The notes: generated by a model from the sequence alone, not told the origin. A DNA stretch of 64,000 bases from Tautonia sociabilis (GCF_003977685.1 NZ_RYZH01000017.1:1-64000), one strand, 5' to 3'. Positions 50,688 to 60,328 are shown, counted from the stretch's first letter. A program made the numbers and translations.

Positions 50688-51425
50688 TCAGCGGAGCAGC
50701 CTCGGCGCCGGCAGCGGCGGGTGGCGATCCAGCAGCAGATCGGCCGAGAGCGGGTCGTAGGGCTGGAAGAATCGGGTCGCCAGGCGGTGCGACCCGAGAG
50801 CGCATTCCTTTTCGAGGATGTAATAGCGGTTGTACGCCTCGATCCTCCGGTTCACCGGCCCGAGGTCCAGCCCCCGCACGAACCGGGACCACCGCCGGTT
50901 GAACCGCTCGACGCTCGCCGCCAGGTCGCGAGCCACGGCCCTCCTCCTCCGGCCCGGCGCCGGGGAGTCGGCCCAGGACGGATCGGGGGCGCCGGCGATC
51001 GGCCAGAGCGGGGCGACCGGCCCCTCCAAGACATCGTCCCAGTCGTCGGGGCCGGTCGCCACCGAGGCCCATTGCCGGAGGCGAAGGACGACCATCTCCA
51101 GCATCCCCGACCGAGCCCGGGCGCATCGGCCGTGCAGGCGTGTGATCGCGTCCTCCAGGTCCTGCCCGCGTCGGGAGAACGAGGGGGCATCGAACAGGCC
51201 GAGCATTTGCTGGATCTCGGCCTCCACGGAGCCGAGCGGGCCGGTCGCATCTTCGGGTTCGGGGCCGGTGTCGGACATGGGAGGCTCGAGGGAGGGGTGA
51301 TCGGCCGGTGGAGGACCAGGGCGGCCCGATGGTCGAGGTCGTCGAGCGAACTCCTCGGAGGGGACCGGAGCGTCGCCGATCTCGCGTCGGGTCCCGGGGA
51401 GGAGGCCCTGGGGGAAGTCAGCCAT
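50688..51425 (-). CDS. conserved-looking protein of unknown function
   Basis: A 245-aa product from an ATG that overlaps the stop of the preceding small frame (ATGGCTGA). The first ~50 residues are low-complexity; from MSDTGPEPED the sequence is helical, with NRRIEAYNRYYILEKECALGSHRL and FFQPYDPLSADLLLDRHP as the most protein-like stretch. If the overlap is not used, the start could be at 51278. There is no signal peptide. It may belong with the solute-binding lipoprotein gene upstream. Confidence 0.55.
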   Translation of the reverse strand: MADFPQGLLPGTRREIGDAPVPSEEFARRPRPSGRPGPPPADHPSLEPPMSDTGPEPEDATGPLGSVEAEIQQMLGLFDAPSFSRRGQDLEDAITRLHGRCARARSGMLEMVVLRLRQWASVATGPDDWDDVLEGPVAPLWPIAGAPDPSWADSPAPGRRRRAVARDLAASVERFNRRWSRFVRGLDLGPVNRRIEAYNRYYILEKECALGSHRLATRFFQPYDPLSADLLLDRHPPLPAPRLLR

Positions 51426-51537
51426 CGCCCCCGGGCCCGGGCTCGACCCGGAGCTCATCCCAGCGGGCAAGCCAGGCGAAGCGGGCGCCAAGCGCGATGG
51501 CCGCGAGCAGGGCGGCGTCGATCGTCCGTCGGATCAG
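51418..51537 (-). CDS. very small membrane protein, coupled frame
   Basis: About 39 residues from a possible CTG start overlapping the stop of the solute-binding protein gene. It reads IRRTIDAALLAAIALGARFAW (one transmembrane helix) and then a short polar tail. Its stop overlaps the next ATG by the ATGGCTGA arrangement. Overlaps on both sides argue for a real translated frame, but the start codon is unusual. Confidence 0.4.
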   Translation of the reverse strand: MIRRTIDAALLAAIALGARFAWLARWDELRVEPGPGGDG

Positions 51538-53132
51538 GGCTCCCGGCCTCCAGGCCCCCGGGGGGGCGGCGTCGGGGAGGTGGTCAGCGCGTTGAGGCTG
51601 CGGCGGTAGTGCCAGGTCTGCCACTGCCGGCCGAACTGATCGGTGCGCTGCTCCCAGGCCTCGGCCGCGGCCTTCAGGGCGTCGGCGGGAGTCGCCTCGC
51701 CGGCCGAGGCCGAGGCGACGGCGCGGTCGAGGTCGGCAAGGTAGTCGGACGCCCCGGGGATGCGGAGCCCGACCACGACGCGATCGGCCAGGAAGGTCTT
51801 CGCCACCGCGTCGGACCAGTCCCGGCGGCTGAGCCCCGGCAGCTCGGCCCCTTGTGCGCTCCCCTGCCCGATCAGGGGGGACCGCACGGGGACTCCCGGG
51901 ACTCGGGGGTCGATGCGGAGTCGGGCAGCGGTGTCGGGCTCGATCAGGTACCGGGCGAAGTCCTCGGCGGCGGCCGGCTCGGCCGAGTCGGCGGAGACGC
52001 CCACCAGCCAGCCGCCGCCGTCGGGCAGGTAGCCGGGCCGGTTGGGCGGGTCGGCCGCGTCGTAGGCCCCGCGCAGGGGCTCGAACATCCGAGGGGAGCC
52101 GGGCAGCCGGGCCACGCCCACCTCGGCCTCGTCCCCTGGTTCCAGCCAGGAGCCGGCGTGGTCGGCCCGGTCGATCAGCAGGGCCGCCTCGCCGGCTCGG
52201 AACGCGGCTCGGGCCGCCTCCGCGTCGAACCCGGCCATCCCCTCGGGGCCGGCGTCGCGGAGGGCGACCAGCGCCTCCATCGCCTCCTCGAAGGGAGGAG
52301 ACGAGAGCCGGGGAGCCATCGAGTCGGGGTCGAACAGGAACGAGTAGTTGTCTCGGTGCAGCCCCAGGGCCGCCGCCCGGGCCAGGAACGTCTCGGCCCC
52401 GAGCCGCTCGGCCTCGTCGGCGCCGAGGGCCAGCGCGATCCCCGCCTCGGGCTCGCCGTCGCCGTCCCAGTCGCGGCCGTGCAGGAACCGGGCGAGGGCA
52501 TCGAGGTGTTCCCAGGTCTCGGGGGCCTCCAGCGCGACGCCCGCCGCCTCGGCCTCGGCCCCAAGGCGATCGGTCTGGAACGCCGAGGCCCGGTAGGCCA
52601 GCACCAGGGCCGAGCCGGCGATCGGCAGCGCCACGCGATCCCCCCCGTAGCGGGAGACGGCCTGCCGGTACGGCTCGACGATCTGGTCGAACGCCAGGCC
52701 GTCCTCGGGGGGGGCGTCGGCCGTCGGGTCGTCCTCACCCTCCTGCCCTCCCGAGGAGGGGGGCGGGGGGGAAACCAGGGCCTCCGGCAGGGTCCGGAGG
52801 CCCTCGGCGACCATCTCGCCGAGGAGGTCCCCGGGGAAGACGAGGACGTCATACCCCGAACGAGCGCCGGGGTCGGCCTCGGAGGCGCTGTCGGCCGAGG
52901 TGATCGAGACGGATCCTCCCCGGCGGCGTTCCCATTCTCCCCGGCGGTCGTCCAGGGCCTCGGCCAGTTCGGGGGCCCCGAGCACAAGGACCGACAGCGC
53001 GACCCCCGCGTAGGGCTCGACCGGCTCGGCCGGCACCCCGCCCCGTCCCCCGCAGCCCGACACCGTGATCGCCCCGGCCGCCAGCGCGACCATCGCCGAG
53101 TTGACCCATCCCCGACCGCTTCCGATCGCCAT
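51534..53132 (-). CDS. extracellular solute-binding lipoprotein (ABC-type family 1)
   Basis: A 532-aa lipoprotein with lipobox AITVSGCGG. The body follows the family 1 sugar/oligopeptide-binding pattern: DVLVFPGDLLGEMVAEG early, PETWEHLDALARFLHG in the hinge region, AFRAGEAALLIDRADHAGSW, and GGWLVGVSADSAEPAAAEDFARYL. No ABC permease or ATPase gene follows, which is atypical. It may serve a transporter encoded elsewhere or act alone as a binding protein. It diverges from the protease gene. Confidence 0.85.
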   Translation of the reverse strand: MAIGSGRGWVNSAMVALAAGAITVSGCGGRGGVPAEPVEPYAGVALSVLVLGAPELAEALDDRRGEWERRRGGSVSITSADSASEADPGARSGYDVLVFPGDLLGEMVAEGLRTLPEALVSPPPPSSGGQEGEDDPTADAPPEDGLAFDQIVEPYRQAVSRYGGDRVALPIAGSALVLAYRASAFQTDRLGAEAEAAGVALEAPETWEHLDALARFLHGRDWDGDGEPEAGIALALGADEAERLGAETFLARAAALGLHRDNYSFLFDPDSMAPRLSSPPFEEAMEALVALRDAGPEGMAGFDAEAARAAFRAGEAALLIDRADHAGSWLEPGDEAEVGVARLPGSPRMFEPLRGAYDAADPPNRPGYLPDGGGWLVGVSADSAEPAAAEDFARYLIEPDTAARLRIDPRVPGVPVRSPLIGQGSAQGAELPGLSRRDWSDAVAKTFLADRVVVGLRIPGASDYLADLDRAVASASAGEATPADALKAAAEAWEQRTDQFGRQWQTWHYRRSLNALTTSPTPPPRGPGGREP

Positions 53133-53479
53133 GCGTCGCGCCCGCCCCGTCTCCCCGAGCCCCGCCGCGCCGCCCCTCGCGACCGCCGGCCGGGCCCCGG
53201 GCCTCAGACCGATCCGTTCCGATCCGACCATCGTATGCCGGCGCCCGGAGCCGGTCAAACCGACGCGCCCCGTCGTCTCGACGCCACAAGGGTTTTGACA
53301 CCGCCCGACCAATTCCGAATAAAGGAATGGGTGAGCCGGCCCGTTGGACATCGTTCCCCGTCCGCGGCGGAGGTCGCGGGAGAGGGAACGGCGATCGGGG
53401 GCCGCTCGCGAGTCGGAGGCGGGCCTCGACGATCCCCGACGCGTCTCGAACCGCTCCCCGAGGAGCAAGGATCCCGGTC
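53133..53479. other. 347-bp divergent promoter region
   Basis: It lies between the solute-binding protein (minus) and protease (plus) genes. It carries a good sigma-70-like promoter candidate for the protease gene at 53295-53323, in a locally AT-richer stretch. I see nothing else that I can support. Confidence 0.5.
53295..53323 (+). promoter_or_regulatory. candidate sigma-70-type promoter of the protease gene
   Basis: A perfect TTGACA (53295-53300), 17-nt spacer, then AATAAA (53318-53323, 4 of 6 matches). The start codon is about 155 nt downstream. Confidence 0.5.
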
Positions 53480-55264
53480 ATGGCGATCCGAGTCGTCTGC
53501 CCGTCGTGCGGCCGGCGCGGCAAGGTGCCCGACGCCGCCCGAGGGGCCGCCATCCGGTGCCCGGCCTGCGGCGTCTCCTCCCCCTTCGGCTCCCTCTCCC
53601 CCGTCGACCTGCCCGAGCCGGCCCCGGTCCCCCTCGTCGAGCCCCCCCCCTGGCAGTCGAAACGGGGAGTCGAGGACAGCGGCCTCGTGGTCGTCCCGCC
53701 GCCGAGAGCGGCATCGGGTCCGCTGCACATCGCCCTGGGCATCTGCGGGTTGGTGATGCTGGGGATGCTCGGGATCATCATCGACCTGACCCGGGATCGC
53801 GACCGCACGCCCGACGGCTCCTCGGTGGCCTCGGTCGCCGAGGAGCCCCGGCCGGCCGACCCGGCCCCCGCCTTCCTGCCGGGAGAGCCGCTCGGGGGGC
53901 CCGGCGGCGGCGGGCCGGAGGGGATCGCCCCCGTGGCGGGGGAAGCCATCGAGCCGGATCGGGCCGACGCCGACCGGCCAGCGCCGGTCCCCGCCGCCCC
54001 GGTCCAGCCGCCGGCCGAGGTCGCTCCGGTCGACCTGCCCGGCCGGGCGCTCTCGACGGCCGAGATCGTCGAGCGTTGCGAGCCCTCGGTGGCGCTGATC
54101 GAGGGGGCGATGTCCAGCGGCACCGGCTTCCTCGTCGGGCCGGGCCTGCTGGCGACCAACGCTCACGTCATCGAGTCGGAGCTGATCGCCTCCCTCCAGG
54201 TCCGCTTCCCCTCCGCTCCCGGGGGCCAGGCCGGGCCGATGCCCGCCGAGCTGCTGTTCGAGGACCGGGAGCGCGACCTGGCCTTGCTCCGGGTGCCGTC
54301 GAGCCTGCCGCCGCTGGTCGTGGCGGCCGAGCACCGCTACATCAAGGGGGAGGACGTGACGGTGATCGGCAACCCGGGCGTCGGCGGCGAGCTGATCCTG
54401 GAGAACGCCATCAGCAAGGGGGTGATGAGCAGCCGGGCCGTCATCGACGGCCAGGAGTACATCCAGCTCGGCATCGCCATCAACCCGGGCAACTCCGGAG
54501 GCCCGGTCTTCGACGCGAGAGGGGAGGTCATCGGCGTGGCCACGCTGAAGACCGCCGAGGAGGAAGCGCTCGGCTTCTGCATCCCCGTGGCGGACCTCAA
54601 CCGCGCCCTCGATCGGGTCCGCCACCAGGGCGAGGTGGACGCCCGGCTCGCCGCCGCCCGGCACCGCCCGGGGGCGCTGTTCCACCTGCTGGTGACCGCC
54701 GGCGCCATCCACGCCGTGGGGCTCGACCGCCATGTCATCGCCTGGAACGACGCCCGGGGCGGGTCGATCCGCCAGCTCATCGCGGCCGACCCCGAGCTGG
54801 CCAAGCTCCGCGAAGGGCTCGACGCCTTCCACAGCACCGTCGAGGAGCCCCTGGAAGACGAGGGCCGCCGCCTCCGCCTCGACCCCGACGTGCCCGACGA
54901 CGTGAAGGATGGCGTCACCCGTCTGGCCGCCAGCTACGCCCAGTTCCGCCAGATCCTCTCCCGCCCCCCCGACGACTTCGGCACGCTGCTCCGCCGCGTC
55001 TCCTCGGCCGAATCGACCCACCTGGACCTGACCCGGGCCCTCGGCCGGAGGCTCGACATCGAGGTCGACGAGAACCTGCTTGCCGCCCTCGCCCCGCTCC
55101 AGGTCGAGTCCAGCGGCGGGGGCCGAGCCTTGCAGGACATCCCCAACAGTTTCCCCGAGGTTCCCCCCGGCTTCGGCTCCTTCCGCGAGCGCTTCGGCGT
55201 CCCGAACATCCCCCGGTCGCCCCGCATGAGTCCCCACGGCCAGTTCGTCCCCAACTTCCCGTGA
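53480..55264 (+). CDS. zinc-ribbon, membrane-anchored trypsin-like serine protease
   Basis: A 594-aa protein. An N-terminal zinc ribbon (CPSCGRRGKVPDAARGAAI then RCPACG, residues ~7-31) precedes a transmembrane helix (~84-101, IALGICGLVMLGMLGIII). A Pro-rich linker leads to a trypsin/DegP-like domain (~195-385) with the triad His in LATNAHVIES, Asp in DRERDLALLRV, and Ser in AINPGNSGGPVFDARG. A ~210-residue helical C-terminal part follows, with no PDZ domain seen. A cytoplasmic zinc ribbon linked to a periplasmic protease suggests a signalling or quality-control role. Confidence 0.88.
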   Translation: MAIRVVCPSCGRRGKVPDAARGAAIRCPACGVSSPFGSLSPVDLPEPAPVPLVEPPPWQSKRGVEDSGLVVVPPPRAASGPLHIALGICGLVMLGMLGIIIDLTRDRDRTPDGSSVASVAEEPRPADPAPAFLPGEPLGGPGGGGPEGIAPVAGEAIEPDRADADRPAPVPAAPVQPPAEVAPVDLPGRALSTAEIVERCEPSVALIEGAMSSGTGFLVGPGLLATNAHVIESELIASLQVRFPSAPGGQAGPMPAELLFEDRERDLALLRVPSSLPPLVVAAEHRYIKGEDVTVIGNPGVGGELILENAISKGVMSSRAVIDGQEYIQLGIAINPGNSGGPVFDARGEVIGVATLKTAEEEALGFCIPVADLNRALDRVRHQGEVDARLAAARHRPGALFHLLVTAGAIHAVGLDRHVIAWNDARGGSIRQLIAADPELAKLREGLDAFHSTVEEPLEDEGRRLRLDPDVPDDVKDGVTRLAASYAQFRQILSRPPDDFGTLLRRVSSAESTHLDLTRALGRRLDIEVDENLLAALAPLQVESSGGGRALQDIPNSFPEVPPGFGSFRERFGVPNIPRSPRMSPHGQFVPNFP

Positions 55265-55644
55265 GAGCCCCCCGGCCGGGCGAACGGGAGCTGGATCCGG
55301 GCCGAGCACCGTTCGGGACCATCCGGACGGCCCCCACCACCCGACGGGGACCGCGGCGGAATCCCCCCCGCTCGGCCGAGCCTCCAGAGCTTCAGGTCGG
55401 CGATCCCCCGCCCGATCGTTCCCCCAGAACACACCGGCCGACCGGGTGAGGAACACCGCGAGACCGCCGTTCCTCGGGGCACGACGCGCGGGTCCTCGAC
55501 CACCCGGCAACCCGGCTCGGGGCTGCCATCGCCCGGATGTTGGAATTATGATGAACAGCACCGGCCCGGACCCGATCCCGGGCCGGACGACCGCCGAGCC
55601 CGCCCCCGCCCCCCCCCCGATCGACCCCCGCCGGAGCCTCCCCG
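55265..55644. other. 380-bp gap without recognised gene
   Basis: Spacer between two plus-strand genes, very GC-rich with C-runs. I find no hairpin with a convincing stem or any small gene; the promoter of the PPC-domain gene probably lies here. Confidence 0.3.
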
Positions 55645-57837
55645 ATGAGCCCACCATGCCCGAACGGGCCCGAGCGCCGGGCCGGAGCCCGAGCGATCGC
55701 AGCGATGATGTTCCTGGTCGTCTTGCCGGCATCGACCCGGGCCGACTGGCCTCGGCACCGGCTCGACGGCGCCTTCCCTCCCGGCGGCAGGGCGGGCGAG
55801 TCGGTCGAGATCCGGCTCATCGGCGGCGACCTGGACGCGGTTGAGGGGCTCTGGTTCGACCACCCCGGCATCGAGGCCGACCGGATCGAGGGGGACGAGA
55901 AGCCGCCGAGGTTCCGGGTGACGATCGCGCCGGACGCCCCGATCGGCCTGCACGACGTCCGGGCCGTCGGCCCGCTCGGCGTGAGCAACCCCCGGGCGTT
56001 CGTCATCGGCGATCGGCCCGAGGCGGTCGAGGCCGAGCCGAACAACAACCCGGGGGAGGCGGGGCCAATCGCGATCGGCTCGGTCGTCAATGGCCAGATC
56101 AACGGCGCGACGGATGTCGACTGGTTCACCTTCAACGGCCGGGCCGGCCAGCGGGTGCTCATCCGCCTCGATGCCTTCCGCCTGGACGGCACCCTCGACG
56201 GCGAGGTCCGCCTCTTCGACGCCAGCGGCCGAGAGCTGGCCTACGGCCACGACGACCTCGGCCAGGATCCCTTCGTCGACGCCACCCTGCCGGCCGACGG
56301 CACCTATCGCATCGAGGTTCGCGACGTTGTCTATTCCGGAGCCCCCGCTCACCTCTACCGCCTGACCCTGCACGACGGGCCGCATGTCGACGCGGTTGTG
56401 CCCCGGGCCATCGCGCCGGGAGAGACGGCGACGGTTTCGCTGCTCGGCCGGAACCTGGGCGGCGAGCCGACCGGGACGCTGCTGCCGGACGGGCTCCCCC
56501 TTGAACGCCTGGAGGTGACGATCACCGCCCCTCCCGAGGCCGCTTTCGACCCCGACCGGCCGGGCGTCGGCCACCAGAGCAGCGCCGGCGGCGGCGTCGC
56601 CGGGTTCTGGTATACCTTCGAGAATGATCGAGGAACCGCCGAGCCCGTCTTCATCTCCCAGGCACTCGCCCCGGTCGTCGTCGAGCAGGAACGCGGGACC
56701 GGCGGCGCCCCCCCGCGGCTGGAGCCGCCTTGCGACGTCTCGGGAGACTTCCTCGAGGTCGGCGACGCCGACTCCTATCGCTTCGAGGCGAAGAAAGGCC
56801 AGGTCTGGATCATCGAGGTCTTCGCCGATCGGATCGGCTCCCCTGTCGATGCGAGCCTGCTCGTGCAACAGATCCGGGAGGACGGCAGCGTCGTCCGAGA
56901 CATCGGCGAGGCCGACGACCTGGGAGACCCCGGCACTGGTCCCCGGTTCGGCACCGGCACGGTCGACCCGATCCTCCGGTTTCAGGCGCCGGAAGACGGG
57001 CTCTATCAGGTCTTCGTCGGCGACCTGTTCAACGCCACGGTCCCGGCGCCGGGAGCCGTCTACCGGCTGGTCATCCGCCCCGAGCGGCCGGACTTCCTCC
57101 TCTTCACCGCCCCCAGCGATCCCGGAAGCCCCGAGGGGGTCACGCTCCATGCCGGCGGCCGGGCGACGGCCTCCGTGCTGGCCCACCGGCTCGACGGCTT
57201 CGCTCGGCCGATCCGGGTCGAGGCCGAGGGCCTGCCGGCGGGCGTCTCGGCCGAGCCGGTGGTGATCGCCGCCAACCAGGCCGTCGCGCCGATCGTCTTC
57301 GCCGCCTCCGACGGGGCACCGCCCAAGCTCGGCACCGTCCGCCTGGTCGGCCGGCCGCTGGCCGAGGACGGCTCCCCCGCCGACGGGCCGGCCCGGGTCG
57401 CCGTCGCCGGCTCGATCACCCGAGGCCCGGCCCCCGTCGCCCCGGCCCGGGTCACCCGAGGCCTGGTGCTCGCCGTCCGCCCCGACGCTCCGATCCTGCT
57501 CTCGGCCTCCCCCTCGGAGGTGGTCGTCTCCCAGGGCGAGCAGGTCGAGCTAACGGCCCGGGTCGCCCGACGCCCGGGCGTCGAGGCCGAGATCCAGGTG
57601 TCGGCCGACGCCCTCCCCAACAACGTCGGCGCCGACACCCCCAAGATCGAGAAGGACAAGGACGAGGCGACGCTCACGCTCACCGTCCCCGGCAACGCCG
57701 AGCCCGGCATCTACACCGTGCTGCTCCGAGGCACCGGCAAGGTCTCCGTCCCCGACCCAGTCAACCCGGGACAGGCCCGCGAGGTGGACCTGAATGAGCC
57801 GTCGAACCCGATCACGCTGACGATCACGAAGAAGTAA
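55645..57837 (+). CDS. PPC-domain exported protein
   Basis: A 730-aa secreted protein with an RR-containing signal (AIAAMMFLVVLPASTRA). At least two bacterial pre-peptidase C-terminal-type beta-sandwich domains are recognisable: residues ~135-250 (GQINGATDVDWFTFNGRAGQ; DGTYRIEVRD) and ~355-480 (FLEVGDADSYRFEAKKGQVW; DGLYQVFVGDLF). Other regions are Ig-like. No enzymatic motif is seen. It ends 11 bp before the cytochrome-WD40 gene; such pairs with planctomycete-type cytochrome proteins are common in this phylum. Confidence 0.82.
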   Translation: MSPPCPNGPERRAGARAIAAMMFLVVLPASTRADWPRHRLDGAFPPGGRAGESVEIRLIGGDLDAVEGLWFDHPGIEADRIEGDEKPPRFRVTIAPDAPIGLHDVRAVGPLGVSNPRAFVIGDRPEAVEAEPNNNPGEAGPIAIGSVVNGQINGATDVDWFTFNGRAGQRVLIRLDAFRLDGTLDGEVRLFDASGRELAYGHDDLGQDPFVDATLPADGTYRIEVRDVVYSGAPAHLYRLTLHDGPHVDAVVPRAIAPGETATVSLLGRNLGGEPTGTLLPDGLPLERLEVTITAPPEAAFDPDRPGVGHQSSAGGGVAGFWYTFENDRGTAEPVFISQALAPVVVEQERGTGGAPPRLEPPCDVSGDFLEVGDADSYRFEAKKGQVWIIEVFADRIGSPVDASLLVQQIREDGSVVRDIGEADDLGDPGTGPRFGTGTVDPILRFQAPEDGLYQVFVGDLFNATVPAPGAVYRLVIRPERPDFLLFTAPSDPGSPEGVTLHAGGRATASVLAHRLDGFARPIRVEAEGLPAGVSAEPVVIAANQAVAPIVFAASDGAPPKLGTVRLVGRPLAEDGSPADGPARVAVAGSITRGPAPVAPARVTRGLVLAVRPDAPILLSASPSEVVVSQGEQVELTARVARRPGVEAEIQVSADALPNNVGADTPKIEKDKDEATLTLTVPGNAEPGIYTVLLRGTGKVSVPDPVNPGQAREVDLNEPSNPITLTITKK

Positions 57838-57848
57838 CCCCCGATCGC

Positions 57849-60206
57849 ATGAACAGGACTCGCATCATGAGACTGCGTCCGACGCTGGCCGCGCTGCTCG
57901 CCACCACGATGGCCGCCGGCCTCGCCCGGTCCCAGGACGGCCCGATCGAGCCGCTCGTGCCCGATCGGGAGGAGCCGGTGAGCTACATCACCGAGGTGAT
58001 CGACGTGCTCGACGCCCGCTGCTCCGGCTGCCACAACTCCGCCCTGGCCGAGAACGGGCTGAACCTGGAGGAGGTCGCCCTGATGCTCGAGGGGGGCGAC
58101 TCCGGCCCGGCGATCGTGCCCGGAAACGCGGACGAGAGCCTGCTGTTCCAGATGGCCGCGCACCGGGTCAAGCCGTTCATGCCTCCGGTCGAGGATAGCC
58201 TGGACCCGATGACCCCCGAGGAGCTGGGCCTGCTGAAGCTCTGGATCGACCAGGGGGCGAAGGACGACACGGCCGAGATGCTCGCCGCGATGGACTCGGA
58301 CGCCGAGGCGATCACGCTCGGCGAGCTGCCGCCGGGGGTCAACCCGGTGCTGGCGGTCGACCTGACCGCCGACGGCGGCGCGGTCGCCGTCGGACGGGCG
58401 AACGTGGTCCAGGTGTTCGACCCGAGGTCGGGCCTGGAGGTCGTCCGCCTCGGCGGCCACCAGGACCTGATCCAGTCGGTTCGCTACAGCCCCGACGGCT
58501 CGAAGCTGGCCGCGGGCAGCTACCGGATCGCCACCGTCTGGGAGGCTCCCGTCGGCTCCCTGGCGAAGGCGTTCGAGGGCCACTCGGCGAAGGTCAACGC
58601 CGTGGTCGCGTCGTCGGACGGGAAGACGATCGTCTCCGGCTCCGAGGACGGCTCGATCCGGATCTGGGACGCCGCCGAGGGGGCCCAGACCCGGCAGATC
58701 GACCAGCCGGGCAAGGCGCCGGTGCTGGCCCTCGCCCTGGCTCCCGACGCCTCGGTCGTCTCGGCGACCGCGCCGGACGGGATGGTCCGGCTCTGGAACG
58801 TGAATGATGGCGCGATGATCGGCGAATGGAAGGCGCACGAGGGCCCGGCCCGCGCCGTCTCGTTCGTCGGGCCGGGCGGGGAGCGGCTGGCCTCGGCCGG
58901 CGAGGACGGGATCACCCGGATCTGGTCGCTCCCCGGCGGCCCCTCCTCGGCCCCGGCCGAGGGGGCGACGCCGGTTGAGCTGGCCGGGCACGAGGGGGCG
59001 GTGCTCGCCTTGGCCAGCTCGCCGGGCGGGTCGCTGCTCGTCACCGGGGGAGCCGACGGCTCGGTGCGGCTCTGGAACCCCGAGTATGGCTGGGAGGTCC
59101 GGTCCATCGAGGCGCACGACGGGCCGGTCCGGGCGCTGGCGATGGCGCCGGACGGCGAGGCGCTGCTCAGCGGCTCGGACGACGGCACCGTCCGGCTCTG
59201 GTCAGTGCGAGACGGCTCCCCCGGGTCCGGGCTGACGGGCCTGGACGGTGGCGTCCGAGCCGTCGCCTTCTCCCCGGGAGGAGATCGCGTGGCCGCATCG
59301 GGCTCAACGGGCCTGAAGGTCTGGGAGGCGGGCACGGGGGTCGGCGTGGTGGCCTTCGGGCACGTCTCGGCCGACAAGCCGGGCCAGGCGTCTCCGGTCA
59401 ACGCGCTGGCGTTTGCTGGAGACGGGACGATCGCCTCCGGCGCCGACGACTCGACGCTGAAGCTCTGGACCTTCTCCGGCCGCTGGGCCCCCTCGGCCAC
59501 CCTCGGGCCGCACACCTTCCGCGTGCTGGCGATCGACTTCAGCCCGGACGGCACGCTCATCGCCACCGGCGGCGGCGCGCCGGCCGGCTCCGGTGAGGTG
59601 AAGCTCTGGGACGCGGCCTCCGGCTCGCTCCTGCTCGACCTGCCGGAGCTGCACTCCGACACCGTCTTCGGCCTCCGCTTCCGCCCCGACGGCTCCTTCC
59701 TGGCCAGCGGCGCGGCCGACAAGTTCGTGCGCGTGGTCGCCGTCCCCTCGGGAGAGTTGACGAAAACCTTCGAGGGGCACACCCACCACGTCATGTCCGT
59801 CGACTGGAACGCCGACGGCACCCAGCTCGTCAGCGGAGGGGCCGACAAGGTGCTGAAGTTCTGGGACTTCGAGAAGGGAGAGCAGCTCCGCACCGCGCAG
59901 GAGGCCGGCAACCAGGTGACCTCCGTCCGCTGGATTCCCGGCAAGGACGAGGTGCTCGGCGCCTCGGGAGACAAGACCGTCCGCGTCTGGAACGCCGGCA
60001 ACGGCCGCATCCAGCGCTCGCTCAACGGCCCGACCGATTACGTCCACGGCGTCGACTGCTCGGCCGACGGCACGATCGTCGTCGCCGGCGACGACACCGG
60101 CGCCGTCTTCTTCTGGCGGAGCGACACCGCCCAGCCCTTCCGCACGATCGCCCCTCCCGAGGGCGATCGGCCGGAGCCGGAGTTGACCGCCGGGACGCAG
60201 GAGTAA
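57849..60206 (+). CDS. planctomycete-type cytochrome c domain fused to WD40 repeats
   Basis: A 785-aa exported protein. The signal sequence is LAALLATTMAAGLARSQ. A c-type heme motif RCSGCHNS (CxxCH, ~57-61) sits in a short PSCyt1-like domain that ends near LKLWIDQGA. From residue ~155 to the C-terminus there are about twelve WD40-like repeats (VRYSPDGSKLAAGS; IVSGSEDGSIRIWDA; LLVTGGADGSVRLWN). A propeller with a redox domain outside the cytoplasm suggests protein interaction or electron transfer, function unproven. It is coupled to the PPC gene. Confidence 0.9.
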   Translation: MNRTRIMRLRPTLAALLATTMAAGLARSQDGPIEPLVPDREEPVSYITEVIDVLDARCSGCHNSALAENGLNLEEVALMLEGGDSGPAIVPGNADESLLFQMAAHRVKPFMPPVEDSLDPMTPEELGLLKLWIDQGAKDDTAEMLAAMDSDAEAITLGELPPGVNPVLAVDLTADGGAVAVGRANVVQVFDPRSGLEVVRLGGHQDLIQSVRYSPDGSKLAAGSYRIATVWEAPVGSLAKAFEGHSAKVNAVVASSDGKTIVSGSEDGSIRIWDAAEGAQTRQIDQPGKAPVLALALAPDASVVSATAPDGMVRLWNVNDGAMIGEWKAHEGPARAVSFVGPGGERLASAGEDGITRIWSLPGGPSSAPAEGATPVELAGHEGAVLALASSPGGSLLVTGGADGSVRLWNPEYGWEVRSIEAHDGPVRALAMAPDGEALLSGSDDGTVRLWSVRDGSPGSGLTGLDGGVRAVAFSPGGDRVAASGSTGLKVWEAGTGVGVVAFGHVSADKPGQASPVNALAFAGDGTIASGADDSTLKLWTFSGRWAPSATLGPHTFRVLAIDFSPDGTLIATGGGAPAGSGEVKLWDAASGSLLLDLPELHSDTVFGLRFRPDGSFLASGAADKFVRVVAVPSGELTKTFEGHTHHVMSVDWNADGTQLVSGGADKVLKFWDFEKGEQLRTAQEAGNQVTSVRWIPGKDEVLGASGDKTVRVWNAGNGRIQRSLNGPTDYVHGVDCSADGTIVVAGDDTGAVFFWRSDTAQPFRTIAPPEGDRPEPELTAGTQE

Positions 60207-60271
60207 GACCGGCCCGGCGGAGCGGCCCGTCATCGATCGGGTCGCCCCTGGCCGATGGCTGAATGGCGCCG

Positions 60272-60328
60272 GGCGACGGGCCGGCCCGGATCGAGATCCT
60301 CGCATCCGATCCGGGCCGGCCCGTCGCC
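60272..60328. terminator. 21-bp perfect hairpin between convergent genes
   Basis: A perfect 21-bp GC-rich inverted repeat (60272-60292 and 60308-60328) with a 15-nt loop lies between the convergent WD40 and ThuA genes. It is very stable, has no T tract, and is well placed as a bidirectional terminator. Confidence 0.75.
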
